Shown: positions 30,705 through 41,699 of the stretch, in pieces | How positions within the stretch are numbered: the first letter of the stretch is position 1 | Layout of the letters: every line of letters begins with the position of its first letter | Source: Saccoglossus kowalevskii | Lineage: Eukaryota > Hemichordata > Enteropneusta > Harrimaniidae | Length of the DNA stretch: 44,562 nt | Direction of reading: 5' to 3' | NCBI RefSeq assembly: GCF_000003605.2 | Contig: NW_003106344.1 | Location: forward strand, 1-44,562 | Notes under the pieces: model-generated | The model's input: only the letters and a program-made list of their open reading frames with translations | The model's database searches: none | What the model was told of the DNA's origin: nothing | Translations under genes and position numbers: made by a program

Positions 30705-30711
30705 TATAAAA
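30705..30711 (+). promoter_or_regulatory. TATA box of Fkh-17
   Basis: TATAAAA, 271 bases before the ATG. Confidence 0.6.
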
Positions 30712-30975
30712 CAATAACCCAATACACTTTATATAGATTATGTAACAGGTGAGATATTTATGAAAGTGCAAAGCACATGATATTACGGATAACACAATAG
30801 GTGAATTTGTTCGATTATCGCCATTAAGTGCCGTATTTTAATTAGGGGTTAATGGCATTTGTTTCCCTGCTCTCTGATTGGGTTATTTTGAATAATATGC
30901 AGATTTCAAGGTGACTTATGGTCTACCTTGTTGATTCAAACCATTCTTAAATTCACAAGAAATACATCATTCGAG

Positions 30976-31869
30976 ATGACGATGCACACTCCAAGAGGTA
31001 ACTTAATGTATGCTGCAGATATTTACTCACGCACGCAGCATATGTATGCCAATCCACCGTATACCAGTATTTTCAACTCTCACAGTACATTGTCATGCAT
31101 AGACCGACCGCCGTATAGCTTCGTAGCACTTATCGTCTTGGCTATAAGGTCATACGCGAAACAGAGGGCTACATTGAAAGATATCTACCGCTATATAGAG
31201 ACAACTTTTCCGTATTATCGTGTGACGAGCCCTGGCTGGAAGAATTCAATCCGTCATAACCTCTCTTTGAACAATTGCTTCATCAAGAGTCCTCGTAGTA
31301 TACATGACCTGACTCACGGTCATTTCTGGAGACTAGCAGAGGGTTGGAAAGAAATGTTTGCTGAAAGCGACTTCCGCCGCCGTCGTCGAGGATATAAGAA
31401 ATCCAATAACCACGAGTTTATAACAACTAACAGCCACGCGAACGAGGATTATATTGCGCGATATAAACCTGAAAGCACGCCGTCGTCGGTGGAGTCATGC
31501 AAGAAACAGACGCCAAATTACGTTTCCTCGATTACACATAGCGAGAGAACACAAGAAGGACATGTAAACGGAAAACAGTTTAGTGACTTTAGTATTGCCA
31601 AAATACTACGTTGTCAGTCGAAACGAAAAGCCGGCCACTGTGATGTATCGGACAATAAAGGATTAAACGTGTTGGACGTATTGTTAGTAATGTCACAAAA
31701 GACACTGCGCGTGACATTCCTGGCCAATCTTTCAATGCAAGTAGTCAGATATCTTCAATTCGAGTCATTTTGTATTATCCACAGTTTCAAGAAAGTTTTA
31801 ATAATAAACAGTGCTGCTAAATATCAGCCACGTATGAGTGTATTTGTTCTGTATATGTATTACTTTTAA
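30976..31869 (+). CDS. Fkh-17: forkhead/EH1 protein with a frameshifted tail
   Basis: 297 residues, nearly the same as Fkh-8: complete domain ([12 protein letters not shown]) and EH1 motif, then the same one-base deletion in the AAAAGG run (31657-31659) and the same CCACAG deletion near 31781. The unit, including its tRNA, matches that of Fkh-8 about 16.7 kb upstream. Fkh-17 has I57 where Fkh-8 has V57. Confidence 0.75.
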   Translation: MTMHTPRGNLMYAADIYSRTQHMYANPPYTSIFNSHSTLSCIDRPPYSFVALIVLAIRSYAKQRATLKDIYRYIETTFPYYRVTSPGWKNSIRHNLSLNNCFIKSPRSIHDLTHGHFWRLAEGWKEMFAESDFRRRRRGYKKSNNHEFITTNSHANEDYIARYKPESTPSSVESCKKQTPNYVSSITHSERTQEGHVNGKQFSDFSIAKILRCQSKRKAGHCDVSDNKGLNVLDVLLVMSQKTLRVTFLANLSMQVVRYLQFESFCIIHSFKKVLIINSAAKYQPRMSVFVLYMYYF

Positions 31870-32012
31870 CTTATATTCGTACAATTATATATGAAGCGTC
31901 AAATTTGAATAAAGAGAACTAATATTAAAATTCGACGAGATTTCTGACGCAAGTTGCATTGAACAAAATGCGGTTATTCTATTGAAAGAGCACTCAATTG
32001 TTTGTTTCATCT

Positions 32013-32112
32013 TTCCCAGTGGCACAATCGGTTAGCGCGCCGTACTTATATGGCAGTACTGCTCTGTTACTGAGTAATGCGGAGGTTGTGAGTTCGAGCC
32101 TCACCTGGGGAA
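32013..32112 (+). tRNA. tRNA-Ile(UAU): tRNA-Ile(UAU)
   Basis: Acceptor TTCCCAG with U2-G71, as at 15274; all else is the common form with TTTT. Confidence 0.83.
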
Positions 32113-32639
32113 TGAGTATGTTTTGAATCCACGAATTGGAGAATAATTGAATTTAAACACTTATGATCGCAAATTCCATTCGCGATCCAATCTCCAGCAT
32201 TTAGTTTCATCTAATTTAAATGACATCGATCGCCATTTATATGGTCGCAAAATACGTCGAATTTGAGTTAAAAGACCTGCTTAACCCGACTCAATTAAAA
32301 TGGATAAATGGCATCACAGCTGACGTATATATCTAACTATAATTGCATGCAATCCTATGAAGTGCTGTTTTTTTTTACTTTAATTACCCAGTGTTTACCA
32401 AGTCTGCTAAAATCGTCAAGTGGTAATGCACTATTTAGGCAGAAGAATAAATGTCATTGATTTGCTCAAGACGGTTATATAGTTTTACGATTTTGAGGGC
32501 GCTGTTTAGCAGACGGTTTATTTGGGCGCTATCTTGTGATCGTTTACTGATTGGCAAATTGAAATTACGGATGATCTATGTTCATTTCAAGAATGATATT
32601 CAATAATTTTCACGTACATTACATTTCATTCATCCATGC

Positions 32640-32646
32640 TATAAAA
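32640..32646 (+). promoter_or_regulatory. TATA box of Fkh-18
   Basis: TATAAAA, 270 bases before the ATG. One A fewer in the leader breaks any upstream extension of the reading frame. Confidence 0.6.
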
Positions 32647-32909
32647 CAATAACGCAATACACTTTATATAGATTATGTAACAGGTGAGATATTTATGAAA
32701 GTGCGAAGCACATGATATTACGGATAACACAATAGGTAAATTTGTTCCATTATCACCATTAAGTGCTGTATTTTAATTAGGGGTTAATGCCATTTGTTTT
32801 CCTGCTCTCTGATTGGGTTATTTTGAATAATATGCAGATTTCAAGGTGACTTATGGTCTACCTTGTTGATTCAAACCATTCTTAAATTCACAAAAATACA
32901 TCATTCGAG

Positions 32910-33737
32910 ATGACGATGCACACTCCAAGAGGTAACTTAATGTATGCTGCAGATGTATACTCACGCACGCAGCATATGTATGCCAATCCACCGTATACCA
33001 GTATTTTCAACTCTCACAGTACATTGTCATGCATAGACCGACCGCCGTATAGCTTCGTAGCACTTATCGTCTTGGCTATAAGGTCATACGCGAAACAGAG
33101 GGCTACATTGAAAGATATCTACCGCTATATAGAGACAACTTTTCCGTATTATCGTGTGACGAGCCCTGGCTGGAAGAATTCAATCCGTCATAACCTCTCT
33201 TTGAACAATTGCTTCATCAAGAGTCCTCGTAGTATACATGACCTGACTCACGGTCATTACTGGAGACTAGCAGAGGGTTGGCAAGAAATGTTTGCTGAAA
33301 GCGACTTCCGCCGCCGTCGTCGAGGATATAAGAAATCCAATAACCACGAGTTTATAACAACTAACAGCCACGCGAACGAGGATTATATTGCGCGATATAA
33401 ACCTGAAAGCACGCCGTCGTCCGTGGAGTCATGCAAGAAACAGACGCCAAATTACGTTTCCTCGATTACACATAGCGAGAGAACACAAGAAGGACATGTA
33501 AACGGAAAACAGTTTAGTGACTTTAGTATTGCCAAAATACTACGTTGTCAGTCGAAACGAAAAGCGGGCCACTGTGATGTATCGGACAATAAAAGGATTA
33601 AACGTGTTGGACGTATTGTTAGTAATGTCACAAAAGACACTGCGCGTGACATTCCTGGTCAATCTTTCAATGCAAGTAGTCAGATATCTTCAATTCGAGT
33701 CATTTTGTGTTACCCACCAGTTTCAAGAAAGTTTTAA
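32910..33737 (+). CDS. Fkh-18: intact forkhead/EH1 protein
   Basis: 275 residues, close to Fkh-6. Own changes in the wing region: F117Y (G-H-Y-W-R-L) and K125Q (G-W-Q-E-M-F). It shares CGTCCGTGG and AAAGCGGGCC variants with Fkh-20. With Fkh-17 it forms one dimer of a higher-order repeat whose second dimer is Fkh-19/20. The promoter block is complete. Confidence 0.88.
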   Translation: MTMHTPRGNLMYAADVYSRTQHMYANPPYTSIFNSHSTLSCIDRPPYSFVALIVLAIRSYAKQRATLKDIYRYIETTFPYYRVTSPGWKNSIRHNLSLNNCFIKSPRSIHDLTHGHYWRLAEGWQEMFAESDFRRRRRGYKKSNNHEFITTNSHANEDYIARYKPESTPSSVESCKKQTPNYVSSITHSERTQEGHVNGKQFSDFSIAKILRCQSKRKAGHCDVSDNKRIKRVGRIVSNVTKDTARDIPGQSFNASSQISSIRVILCYPPVSRKF

Positions 33738-33948
33738 TAATAAACAGTGCTGCTAAATATCAGCCACGTATGAGTGTATTTGTTCTGTATATGTATTACT
33801 TTTAACTTATATTCGTACAATTATATATGAAGCGTCAAATTTAAATAAAGAGAACTAATATTAAAATTCCACGAGATTTCTGACGCAAGTTGTATTGAAC
33901 AAAATGCGGTTATTCTATTGAAAGAGCACTCAATTGTTTGTTTCATCT

Positions 33949-34048
33949 TCCCCAGTGGCACAATCGGTTAGCGCGCCGTACTTATATGGCAGTACTGCTC
34001 TGTTACTGAGTAATGCGGAGGTTGTGAGTTCGAGCCTCACCTGGGGAA
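33949..34048 (+). tRNA. tRNA-Ile(UAU): tRNA-Ile(UAU), common form
   Basis: All stems as in the copy at 11388; intron and terminator intact. Confidence 0.88.
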
Positions 34049-34575
34049 TGAGTATGTTTTGAATCCACGAATTGGAGAATAATTGAATTTAAACACTTAT
34101 GATCGCAAATTCCATTCGCGATCCAATCTCCAGCATTTAGTTTCATCTAATTTAAATGACATCGATCGCCATTTATATGGTCGCAAAATACGTCGAATTT
34201 GAGTTAAAAGACCTGCTTAACCCGACTCAATTAAAATGGATAAATGGCATCACAGCTGACGTATATATCTAACTATAATTGCATGCAATCCTATGAAGTG
34301 CTGTTTTTATTTACTTTAATTACCCAGTGTTTACCAAGCCTGCTAAAATCGTCAAGTGGTAATGCACTATTTAGGCAGAAGAATAAATGTCATTGACTTG
34401 CTCAAGACGGTTATATAGTTTTACGATTTTGAGGGCGCTGTTTAGCAGACTGTTTGTTTGGGCGCTATCTTGTGATCGTTTACTGATTGGCAAATTGAAA
34501 ATACGGATGATCTATGTTCATTTCAAGAATGATATTCAATAATTTTCACGTACATTACATTTCATTTATCCATTC

Positions 34576-34582
34576 TATAAAA
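34576..34582 (+). promoter_or_regulatory. TATA box of Fkh-19
   Basis: TATAAAA, 271 bases before the ATG. Confidence 0.6.
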
Positions 34583-34846
34583 CAATAACCCAATACACTT
34601 TATATAGATTATGTAACAGGTGAGATATTTATGAAAGTGCGAAGCACATGATATTACGGATAACACAATAGGTGAATTTGTTCGATTATCGCCATTAAGT
34701 GCCGTATTTTAATTAGGGGTTAATGGCATTTGTTTCCCTGCTCTATGATTGGGTTATTTTGAATAATATGCAGATTTCAAGGTGACTTATGGTCTACCTT
34801 GTTGATTCAAACCATTCTTAAATTCACAAGAAATACATCATTCGAG

Positions 34847-35671
34847 ATGACGATGCACACTCCAAGAGGTAACTTAATGTATGCTGCAGATATTTACTCA
34901 CGCACGCAGCATATGTATGCCAATCCACCGTATACCAGTATTTTCAACTCTCACAGTACATTGTCATGCATAGACCGACCGCCGTATAGCTTCGTAGCAC
35001 TTATCGTCTTGGCTATAAGGTCATACGCGAAACAGAGGGCTACATTGAAAGATATCTACCGCTATATAGAGACAACTTTTCCGTATTATCGTGTGACGAG
35101 CCCTGGCTGGAAGAATTCAATCCGTCATAACCTCTCTTTGAACAATTGCTTCATCAAGAGTCCTCGTAGTATACATGACCTGACTCACGGTCATTTCTGG
35201 AGACTAGCAGAGGGTTGGAAAGAAATGTTTGCTGAAAGCGACTTTCGCCGCCGTCGTCGAGGATATAAGAAATCCAATAACCACGAGTTTATAACAACTA
35301 ACAGCCACGCGAACGAGGATTATATTGCGCGATATAAACCTGAAAGCACGCCGTCGTCGGTGGAGTCATGCAAGAAACAGACGCCAAATTACGTTTCCTC
35401 GATTACACATAGCGAGAGAACACAAGAAGGACATGTAAACGGAAAACAGTTTAGTGACTTTAGTATTGCCAAAATACTACGTTGTCAGTCGAAACGAAAA
35501 GCCGGCCACTGTGATGTATCGGACAATAAAGGATTAAACGTGTTGGACGTATTGTTAGTAATGTCACAAAAGACACTGCGCGTGACATTCCTGGCCAATC
35601 TTTCAATGCAAGTAGTCAGATATCTTCAATTCGAGTCATTTTGTATTATCCACAGTTTCAGAAAGTTTTAA
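34847..35671 (+). CDS. Fkh-19: forkhead/EH1 protein with an out-of-frame segment, frame restored at the end
   Basis: 274 residues. It carries both deletions of Fkh-8/17 (35528-35530 and near 35652) plus a third one-base deletion near 35660 (TTTCAGAAAG). Three single-base losses return to the original frame, so it ends R-K-F at the standard stop. Only residues after about 228 differ from intact copies. Whether the third deletion was selected or is chance cannot be told from one sequence. Confidence 0.75.
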   Translation: MTMHTPRGNLMYAADIYSRTQHMYANPPYTSIFNSHSTLSCIDRPPYSFVALIVLAIRSYAKQRATLKDIYRYIETTFPYYRVTSPGWKNSIRHNLSLNNCFIKSPRSIHDLTHGHFWRLAEGWKEMFAESDFRRRRRGYKKSNNHEFITTNSHANEDYIARYKPESTPSSVESCKKQTPNYVSSITHSERTQEGHVNGKQFSDFSIAKILRCQSKRKAGHCDVSDNKGLNVLDVLLVMSQKTLRVTFLANLSMQVVRYLQFESFCIIHSFRKF

Positions 35672-35882
35672 TAATAAACAGTGCTGCTAAATATCAGCCA
35701 CGTATGAGTGTATTTGTTCTGTATATGTATTACTTTTAACTTATATTCGTACAATTATATATGAAGCGTCAAATTTGAATAAAGAGAACTAATATTAAAA
35801 TTCCACGAGATTTCTGACGCAAGTTGTATTGAACAAAATGCGGTTATTCTATTGAAAGAGCACTCAATTGTTTGTTTCATCT

Positions 35883-35982
35883 TCCCCAGTGGCACAATCG
35901 GTTAGCGCGCCGTACTTATATGGCAGTACTGCTCTGTTACTGAGTAATGCGGAGGTTGTGAGTTCGAGCCTCACCTGGGGAA
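35883..35982 (+). tRNA. tRNA-Ile(UAU): tRNA-Ile(UAU), common form
   Basis: Canonical array copy with intact stems, intron and TTTT. Confidence 0.88.
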
Positions 35983-36508
35983 TGAGTATGTTTTGAATCC
36001 ACGAATTGGAGAATAATTGAATTTAAACACTTATGATCGCAAATTCCATTCGCGATCCAATCTCCAGCATTTAGTTTCATCTAATTTAAATGACATCGAT
36101 AGCCATTTATATGGTCGCAAAATACGTCGAATTTGAGTTAAAAGACCTGCTTAACCCGACTCAATTAAAATGGATAAATGGCATCACAGCTGACGTATAT
36201 ATCTAACTATAATTGCATGCAATCTATGAAGTGCTGTTTTTTTTTACTTTATTTACCCAGTGTTTACCAAGCGTGCTAAAATCGTCAAGTGGTAATGCAC
36301 TATTTAGGCAGAAGAATAAATGTCATTGACTTGCTCAAGACGGTTATATATTTCTACGATTTTGAGGGCGCTGTTTAGCAGACTGTTTGTTTGGGCGCTA
36401 TCTTGTGATCGTTTACTGATTGGCAAATTGAAAATACGGATGATCTATGTTCATTTCAAGAATGATATTCAATAATTTTCACGTACATTACATTTCATTT
36501 ATCCATTC

Positions 36509-36515
36509 TATAAAA
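36509..36515 (+). promoter_or_regulatory. TATA box of Fkh-20
   Basis: TATAAAA, 271 bases before the pseudogene ATG. Confidence 0.55.
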
Positions 36516-36779
36516 CAATAACCCAATACACTTTATATAGATTATGTAACAGGTGAGATATTTATGAAAGTGCGAAGCACATGATATTACGGATAACACA
36601 ATAGGTGAATTTGTTCGATTATCGCCATTAAGTGCCGTATTTTAATTAGGGGTTAATGGCATTTGTTTCCCTGCTCTCTGATTGGGTTATTTTGAATAAT
36701 ATGCAGATTTCAAGGTGACTTATGGTCTACCTTGTTGATTCAAACCATTCTTAAATTCACAAGAAATACATCATTCGAG

Positions 36780-37606
36780 ATGACGATGCACACTCCAAGA
36801 GGTAACTTAATGTATGCTGCAGATATTTACTCACGCACGCAGCATATGTATGCCAATCCACCGTATACCAGTATTTTCAACTCTCACAGTATATTGTCAT
36901 GCATAGACCGACCGCCGTATAGCTTCGTAGCACTTATCGTCTTGGCTATAGTTCATACGCGAAACAGAGGGCTACATTGAAAGATATCTACCGCTATATA
37001 GAGACAACTTTTCCGTATTATCGTGTGACGAGCCCTGGCTGGAAGAATTCAATCCGTCATAACCTCTCTTTGAACAATTGCTTCATCAAGAGTCCTCGTA
37101 GTATACATGACCTGACTCACGGTCATTTCTGGAGACTAGCAGAGGGTTGGAAAGAAATGTTTGCTGAAAGCGACTTCCGCCGCCGTCGTCGAGGATATAA
37201 GAAATCCAATAACCACGAGTTTATAACAACTAACAGCCACGCGAACGAGGATTATATTGCGCGATATAAACCTGAAAGCACGCCGTCGTCCGTGGAGTCA
37301 TGCAAGAAACAGACGCCAAATTACGTTTCCTCGATTACACATAGCGAGAGAACACAAGAAGGACATGTAAACGGAAAACAGTTTAGTGACTTTAGTATTG
37401 CCAAAATACTACGTTGTCAGTCGAAACGAAAAGCGGGCCACTGTGATGTATCGGACAATAAAAGGATTAAACGTGTTGGACGTATTGTTAGTAATGTCAC
37501 AAAAGACACTGCGCGTGACATTCCTGGTCAATCTTTCAATGCAAGTAGTCAGATATCTTCAATTCGAGTCATTTTGTGTTACCAACCAGTTTCAAGAAAG
37601 TTTTAA
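36780..37606 (+). pseudogene. Fkh-20: forkhead gene with a one-base deletion in helix 1
   Basis: A single-base loss near 36951 (GCTATAGTTCATACG for GCTATAAGGTCATACG) shifts the frame at residue 57-58; it stops at 36978-36980. The rest, to 37606, is undamaged and encodes helix 3, the wings and the EH1 motif. Sequence otherwise as Fkh-18, so the lesion is recent. Confidence 0.9.
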
Positions 37607-37817
37607 TAATAAACAGTGCTGCTAAATATCAGCCACGTATGAGTGTATTTGTTCTGTATATGTATTACGTTTAACTTATATTCGTACAATTATATATGAA
37701 GCGTCAAATTTAAATAAAGAGAACTAATATTAAAATTCCACGAGATTTCTGACGCAAGTTGTATTGAACAAAATGCGGTTATTCTATTGAAAGAGCACTC
37801 AATTGTTTGTTTCATCT

Positions 37818-37917
37818 TCCCCAGTGGCACAATCGGTTAGCGCGCCGTACTTATATGGCAGTGCTGCTCTGTTACTGAGTAATGCGGAGGTTGTGAGTTC
37901 GAGCCTCACCTGGGGAA
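37818..37917 (+). tRNA. tRNA-Ile(UAU): tRNA-Ile(UAU)
   Basis: Common form. A single intron change (GCAGTGCTGC) breaks the intron palindrome but not the tRNA body. Confidence 0.85.
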
Positions 37918-38444
37918 TGAGTATGTTTTGAATCCACGAATTGGAGAATAATTGAATTTAAACACTTATGATCGCAAATTCCATTCGCGATCCAATCTCC
38001 AGCATTTAGTTTCATCTAATTTAAATGACATCGATCGCCATTTATATGGTCGCAAAATACGTCGAATTTGAGTTAAAAGACCTGCTTAACCCGACTCAAT
38101 TAAAATGGATAAATGGCATCACAGCTGACGTATATATCTAACTATAATTGCATGCAATCCTATGAAGTGCTGTATTTTTTTACTTTATTTACCCAGTGTT
38201 TACCAAGCCTGCTAAAATCGTCAAGTGGTAATGCACTATTTAGGCAGAAGAATAAATGTCATTGACTTGCTCAAGACGGTTATATAGTTTTACGATTTTG
38301 AGGGCGCTGTTTAGCAGACTGTTTGTTTGGGTGCTATCTTGTGATCGTTTACTGATTGGCAAATTGAAAATACGGATGATCTATGTTCATTTCAAGAATG
38401 ATATTCAATAATTTTCACGTAGATTACATTTCATTTATCCATTC

Positions 38445-38451
38445 TATAAAA
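38445..38451 (+). promoter_or_regulatory. TATA box of Fkh-21
   Basis: TATAAAA, 271 bases before the ATG. Confidence 0.55.
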
Positions 38452-38715
38452 CAATAACCCAATACACTTTATATAGATTATGTAACAGGTGAGATATTTA
38501 TGAAAGTGCTAAGCACATGATATTACGGATAACACAATAGGTGAATTTGTTCGATTATCGCCATTAAGTGCTGTATTTTAATTAGGGGTTAATGGCATTT
38601 GTTTTCCTGCTCTCTGATTGGGTTATTTTGAATAATATGCAGATTTCAAGGTGACTTATGGTCTACCTTGTTGATTCAAACCATTCTTAAATTCACAAAA
38701 AATACATCATTCGAG

Positions 38716-39543
38716 ATGACGATGCACACTCCAAGAGGTAACTTAATGTATGCTGCAGATGTATACTCACGCACGCAGCATATGTATGCCAATCCACCGT
38801 ATACCAGTATTTTCAACTCTCACAGTACATTGTCATACATAGACTGACCGCCGTATAGCTTCGTAGCACTTATCGTCTTGGCTATAAGGTCATACGCGAA
38901 ACAGAGGGCTACATTGAAAGATATCTACCGCTATATAGAGACAACTTTTCCGTATTATCGTGTGACGAGCCCTGGCTGGAAGAATTCAATCCGTCACAAC
39001 CTCTCTTTGAACAATTGCTTCATCAAGAGTCCTCGTAGTATACATGACCTGACTCACGGTCATTTCTGGAGACTAGCAGAGGGTTGGAAAGAAATGTTTG
39101 CTGAAAGCGACTTCCGCCGCCGTTGTCGAGGATATAACAAATCCAATAACCACGAGTTTACAACAACTAACAGCCAAGCGAACGAGGAATATATTGCGCG
39201 ATATAAACCTGAAAGCACGCCGTCGTCGGTGGAGTTATGCAAGAAACAGACGCCAAATTACGTTTCCTCGATTACACATAGCGAGAGAACACAAGAAGGA
39301 CATGTAAACGGAAAACAGTTTAGTGACTTTAGTATTGCCAAAATACTACGTTGTCAGTCGAAACGAAAAGCCGGCCACTGTGATGTATTGGATAATAAAA
39401 GGATTAAACGTGTTGGACGTATTGTTAGTAATGTCACACAAGACAGTGCGCGTGACATTCCTGGCCAATCTTTCAATGCAAGTAGTCAGATATCTTCAAT
39501 TCGAGTCATTTTGTATTACCCACCAGTTTCAAGAAAGTTTTAA
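38716..39543 (+). pseudogene. Fkh-21: forkhead gene with one nonsense codon at domain entry
   Basis: Codon 44 is TGA (38845-38847) instead of CGA, a C-to-T change at a CpG that removes the first Arg of the R-P-P-Y-S motif. The rest of the 275-codon frame is open. Further changes weaken the basic stretch (R-R-C-R-G-Y-N-K-S). No ATG lies between the stop and helix 1 to allow reinitiation with a complete domain. Confidence 0.9.
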
Positions 39544-39754
39544 TAATAAACCGTGCTGCTAAATATCAGCTACGTATGAGTGTATTTGTTCTGTATATGT
39601 TTTACTTTTAACTTATATTCGTACAATTATATATAAACCGTAAAATTTAAATAAAGAGAACTAATATTAAAATTCCACGAGATTTCTGACGCAAGTTGTA
39701 TTGAACAAAATGCGGTTATACTATTGAAAGTGCACTAAATTGTTTGATTCATCT

Positions 39755-39854
39755 TCCCCAGTGGCACAATCGGTTAGCGCGCCGTACTTATATGGCAGTA
39801 CTGCTCTGTTACTTAGTAATGCGGAGGTTGTGAGTTCGAGCCTCACCTGGGGAA
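39755..39854 (+). tRNA. tRNA-Ile(UAU): tRNA-Ile(UAU)
   Basis: Common form; one intron change (ACTTAGTA). Stems and TTTT are intact. Confidence 0.86.
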
Positions 39855-40389
39855 TGAGTATGTTTTGAATCCACGAATTGGAGAATAATTGAATCGAAAC
39901 ATTTCCAAATCGCAAATTCCATTCGCGATCCAATCTCCAGCATTTAGTTTCATCTAATTTAAATGACATCGATCGCCATTTATATGGTCGCAAAAATTGC
40001 AAATACGTCGAATTTGAGTTAAACACCTGCTTAACCCGACTCAATTAAAATGGATAAATGGCATCACAGCTGACGTATAAATCTAACGATAATTGTTTGC
40101 AATCCTGTGAAGTGCTGTTTTTTACTTATTTATTTACCCAGTGGTTACAAAGCCTGCTAAAAACGTCCAGTGGTGATGCATTATTCAAGTAGAATAATAG
40201 ATGTCATTGACCTGCTTAAGACGGTTATATAATTTTACGATTTTGAGGGCGCTGTTAAGCAGACTGTTTGTTGGAGCGCCATCTTGTGATCGTTTACTGA
40301 TTGGCATATTGAAATCACGGATGATCTATGCTCATTTCATGAATGACATTCAATAATTTTCACGCACATTACATTTCATTTATGCATGC

Positions 40390-40396
40390 TATAAAA
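40390..40396 (+). promoter_or_regulatory. TATA box of Fkh-22
   Basis: TATAAAA, 270 bases before the ATG. The usual upstream TGTTTAC is TGGTTAC here (around 40142). Confidence 0.6.
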
Positions 40397-40659
40397 CAAT
40401 AACCCAATACACTTTATATAGATTATGTAACAGGTGAGGTATTTATGAAAGTGCGAAGCACATGTTATTACGGATATCACAATAGGTGAATTTGTTCGAT
40501 TATCGCCAAAAAGTGCTGATTGTAATTAGGGGTTAATTGCATTTGATTTCCTGCTCTCTGATTGGGTTATTTTGAATAATATGCAGATTTCAAGGTGACT
40601 GAAGTTCTACCTTTTTGACTCAAACCATACTTAAATTCACAAAAAATACATCATTCGAG

Positions 40660-41487
40660 ATGACGATGCACAATCCAAGAGGTAACGTAATGTATGCTGC
40701 AGATGTTTACTCACGCATACAGCATATGTATGCCAATCCACCGTATACCAGTAATTTCAACTCTCACAGTACATTGTCATGCGTAGACCGACCGCCGTAT
40801 AGCTTCGTAGCACTTATCGTCTTGGCTATAAGGTCAAACGCGGAACAGAGGGCTACATTGAAAGATATCTACCGCTATATAGAGACAACTTTTCCGTATT
40901 ATCGGGTGAAGAGCCCTGGCTGGAAGAATTCAATCCGTCAAAACCTCTCTGTAAACAATTGCTTCATCAAGAGTCCTCGTAGTATACATGACCTGACGCA
41001 CGGTCATTTCTGGAGACTAGCAGAGGGTTGGAAAGAAATGTTTTCTGAAAACGACTTCCGCCGCCGTCGTCGAGGATATAAGAAATCCAATAACCACGAG
41101 TTTATAACAACGAACAACCAAGCGAACGAGGATTATATTACCCGATATAAACCTGAAAGCCCGTCGTCGTCGGTGGAGTCATGCAAGAAACATACGCCAA
41201 ATTACGTTTCCTCGATTACACGTAGCGAGAGAACACAAGAAAGACATGTAAACGGAAAACAGTTCAGTGACTTTAGTATTGCCAAAATACAATGCTGTCA
41301 GTCGAAACGAAAAGCCGGCCTCTGTGATGTATCGGACAATAAAATGATTAAACATGTTGGACGTATTGTTCGTAATGACACAAAAGACACTGGGCGTGAC
41401 ATTCCTGGCCAATCTTTCAATGCAAGTAGTCAAATTTCTTCAAGTCGAGTCATTTTGTATTATCCACCAGTTTCAAGAAAGCTTTAA
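40660..41487 (+). CDS. Fkh-22: intact forkhead protein, H94Q type, with altered EH1 motif
   Basis: 275 residues with the Fkh-14/15 helix 3 (R-Q-N-L-S-V) and M-F-S-E-N-D-F. The C-terminal motif reads F-S-I-A-K-I-Q-C-C: the last Leu of EH1 is Gln and the next Arg is Cys. This would be expected to weaken Groucho-type docking. The upstream TTG is also gone, leaving the ATG as the only start in that region. The promoter has TATA but a mutated first forkhead-type site. It is the only open copy with a change in the EH1 core. Confidence 0.86.
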   Translation: MTMHNPRGNVMYAADVYSRIQHMYANPPYTSNFNSHSTLSCVDRPPYSFVALIVLAIRSNAEQRATLKDIYRYIETTFPYYRVKSPGWKNSIRQNLSVNNCFIKSPRSIHDLTHGHFWRLAEGWKEMFSENDFRRRRRGYKKSNNHEFITTNNQANEDYITRYKPESPSSSVESCKKHTPNYVSSITRSERTQERHVNGKQFSDFSIAKIQCCQSKRKAGLCDVSDNKMIKHVGRIVRNDTKDTGRDIPGQSFNASSQISSSRVILYYPPVSRKL

Positions 41488-41699
41488 TAATAAGCCGTGC
41501 TGCTAAATATCAGCTACGTATGAGCGTATTTGTTTTGTATATGTATTACTTTTAACTTATATTCGTACAATTATATATGAACCGTCAAATTTAAAATAAA
41601 GAGAACTAATATTAAAATTCCCCGACATTTCTGACGCAAGTTGTATTAAACAAAATGCGGTTATCCTATTGAAAGTGCACTCAATTGGTTGTTTCATCT

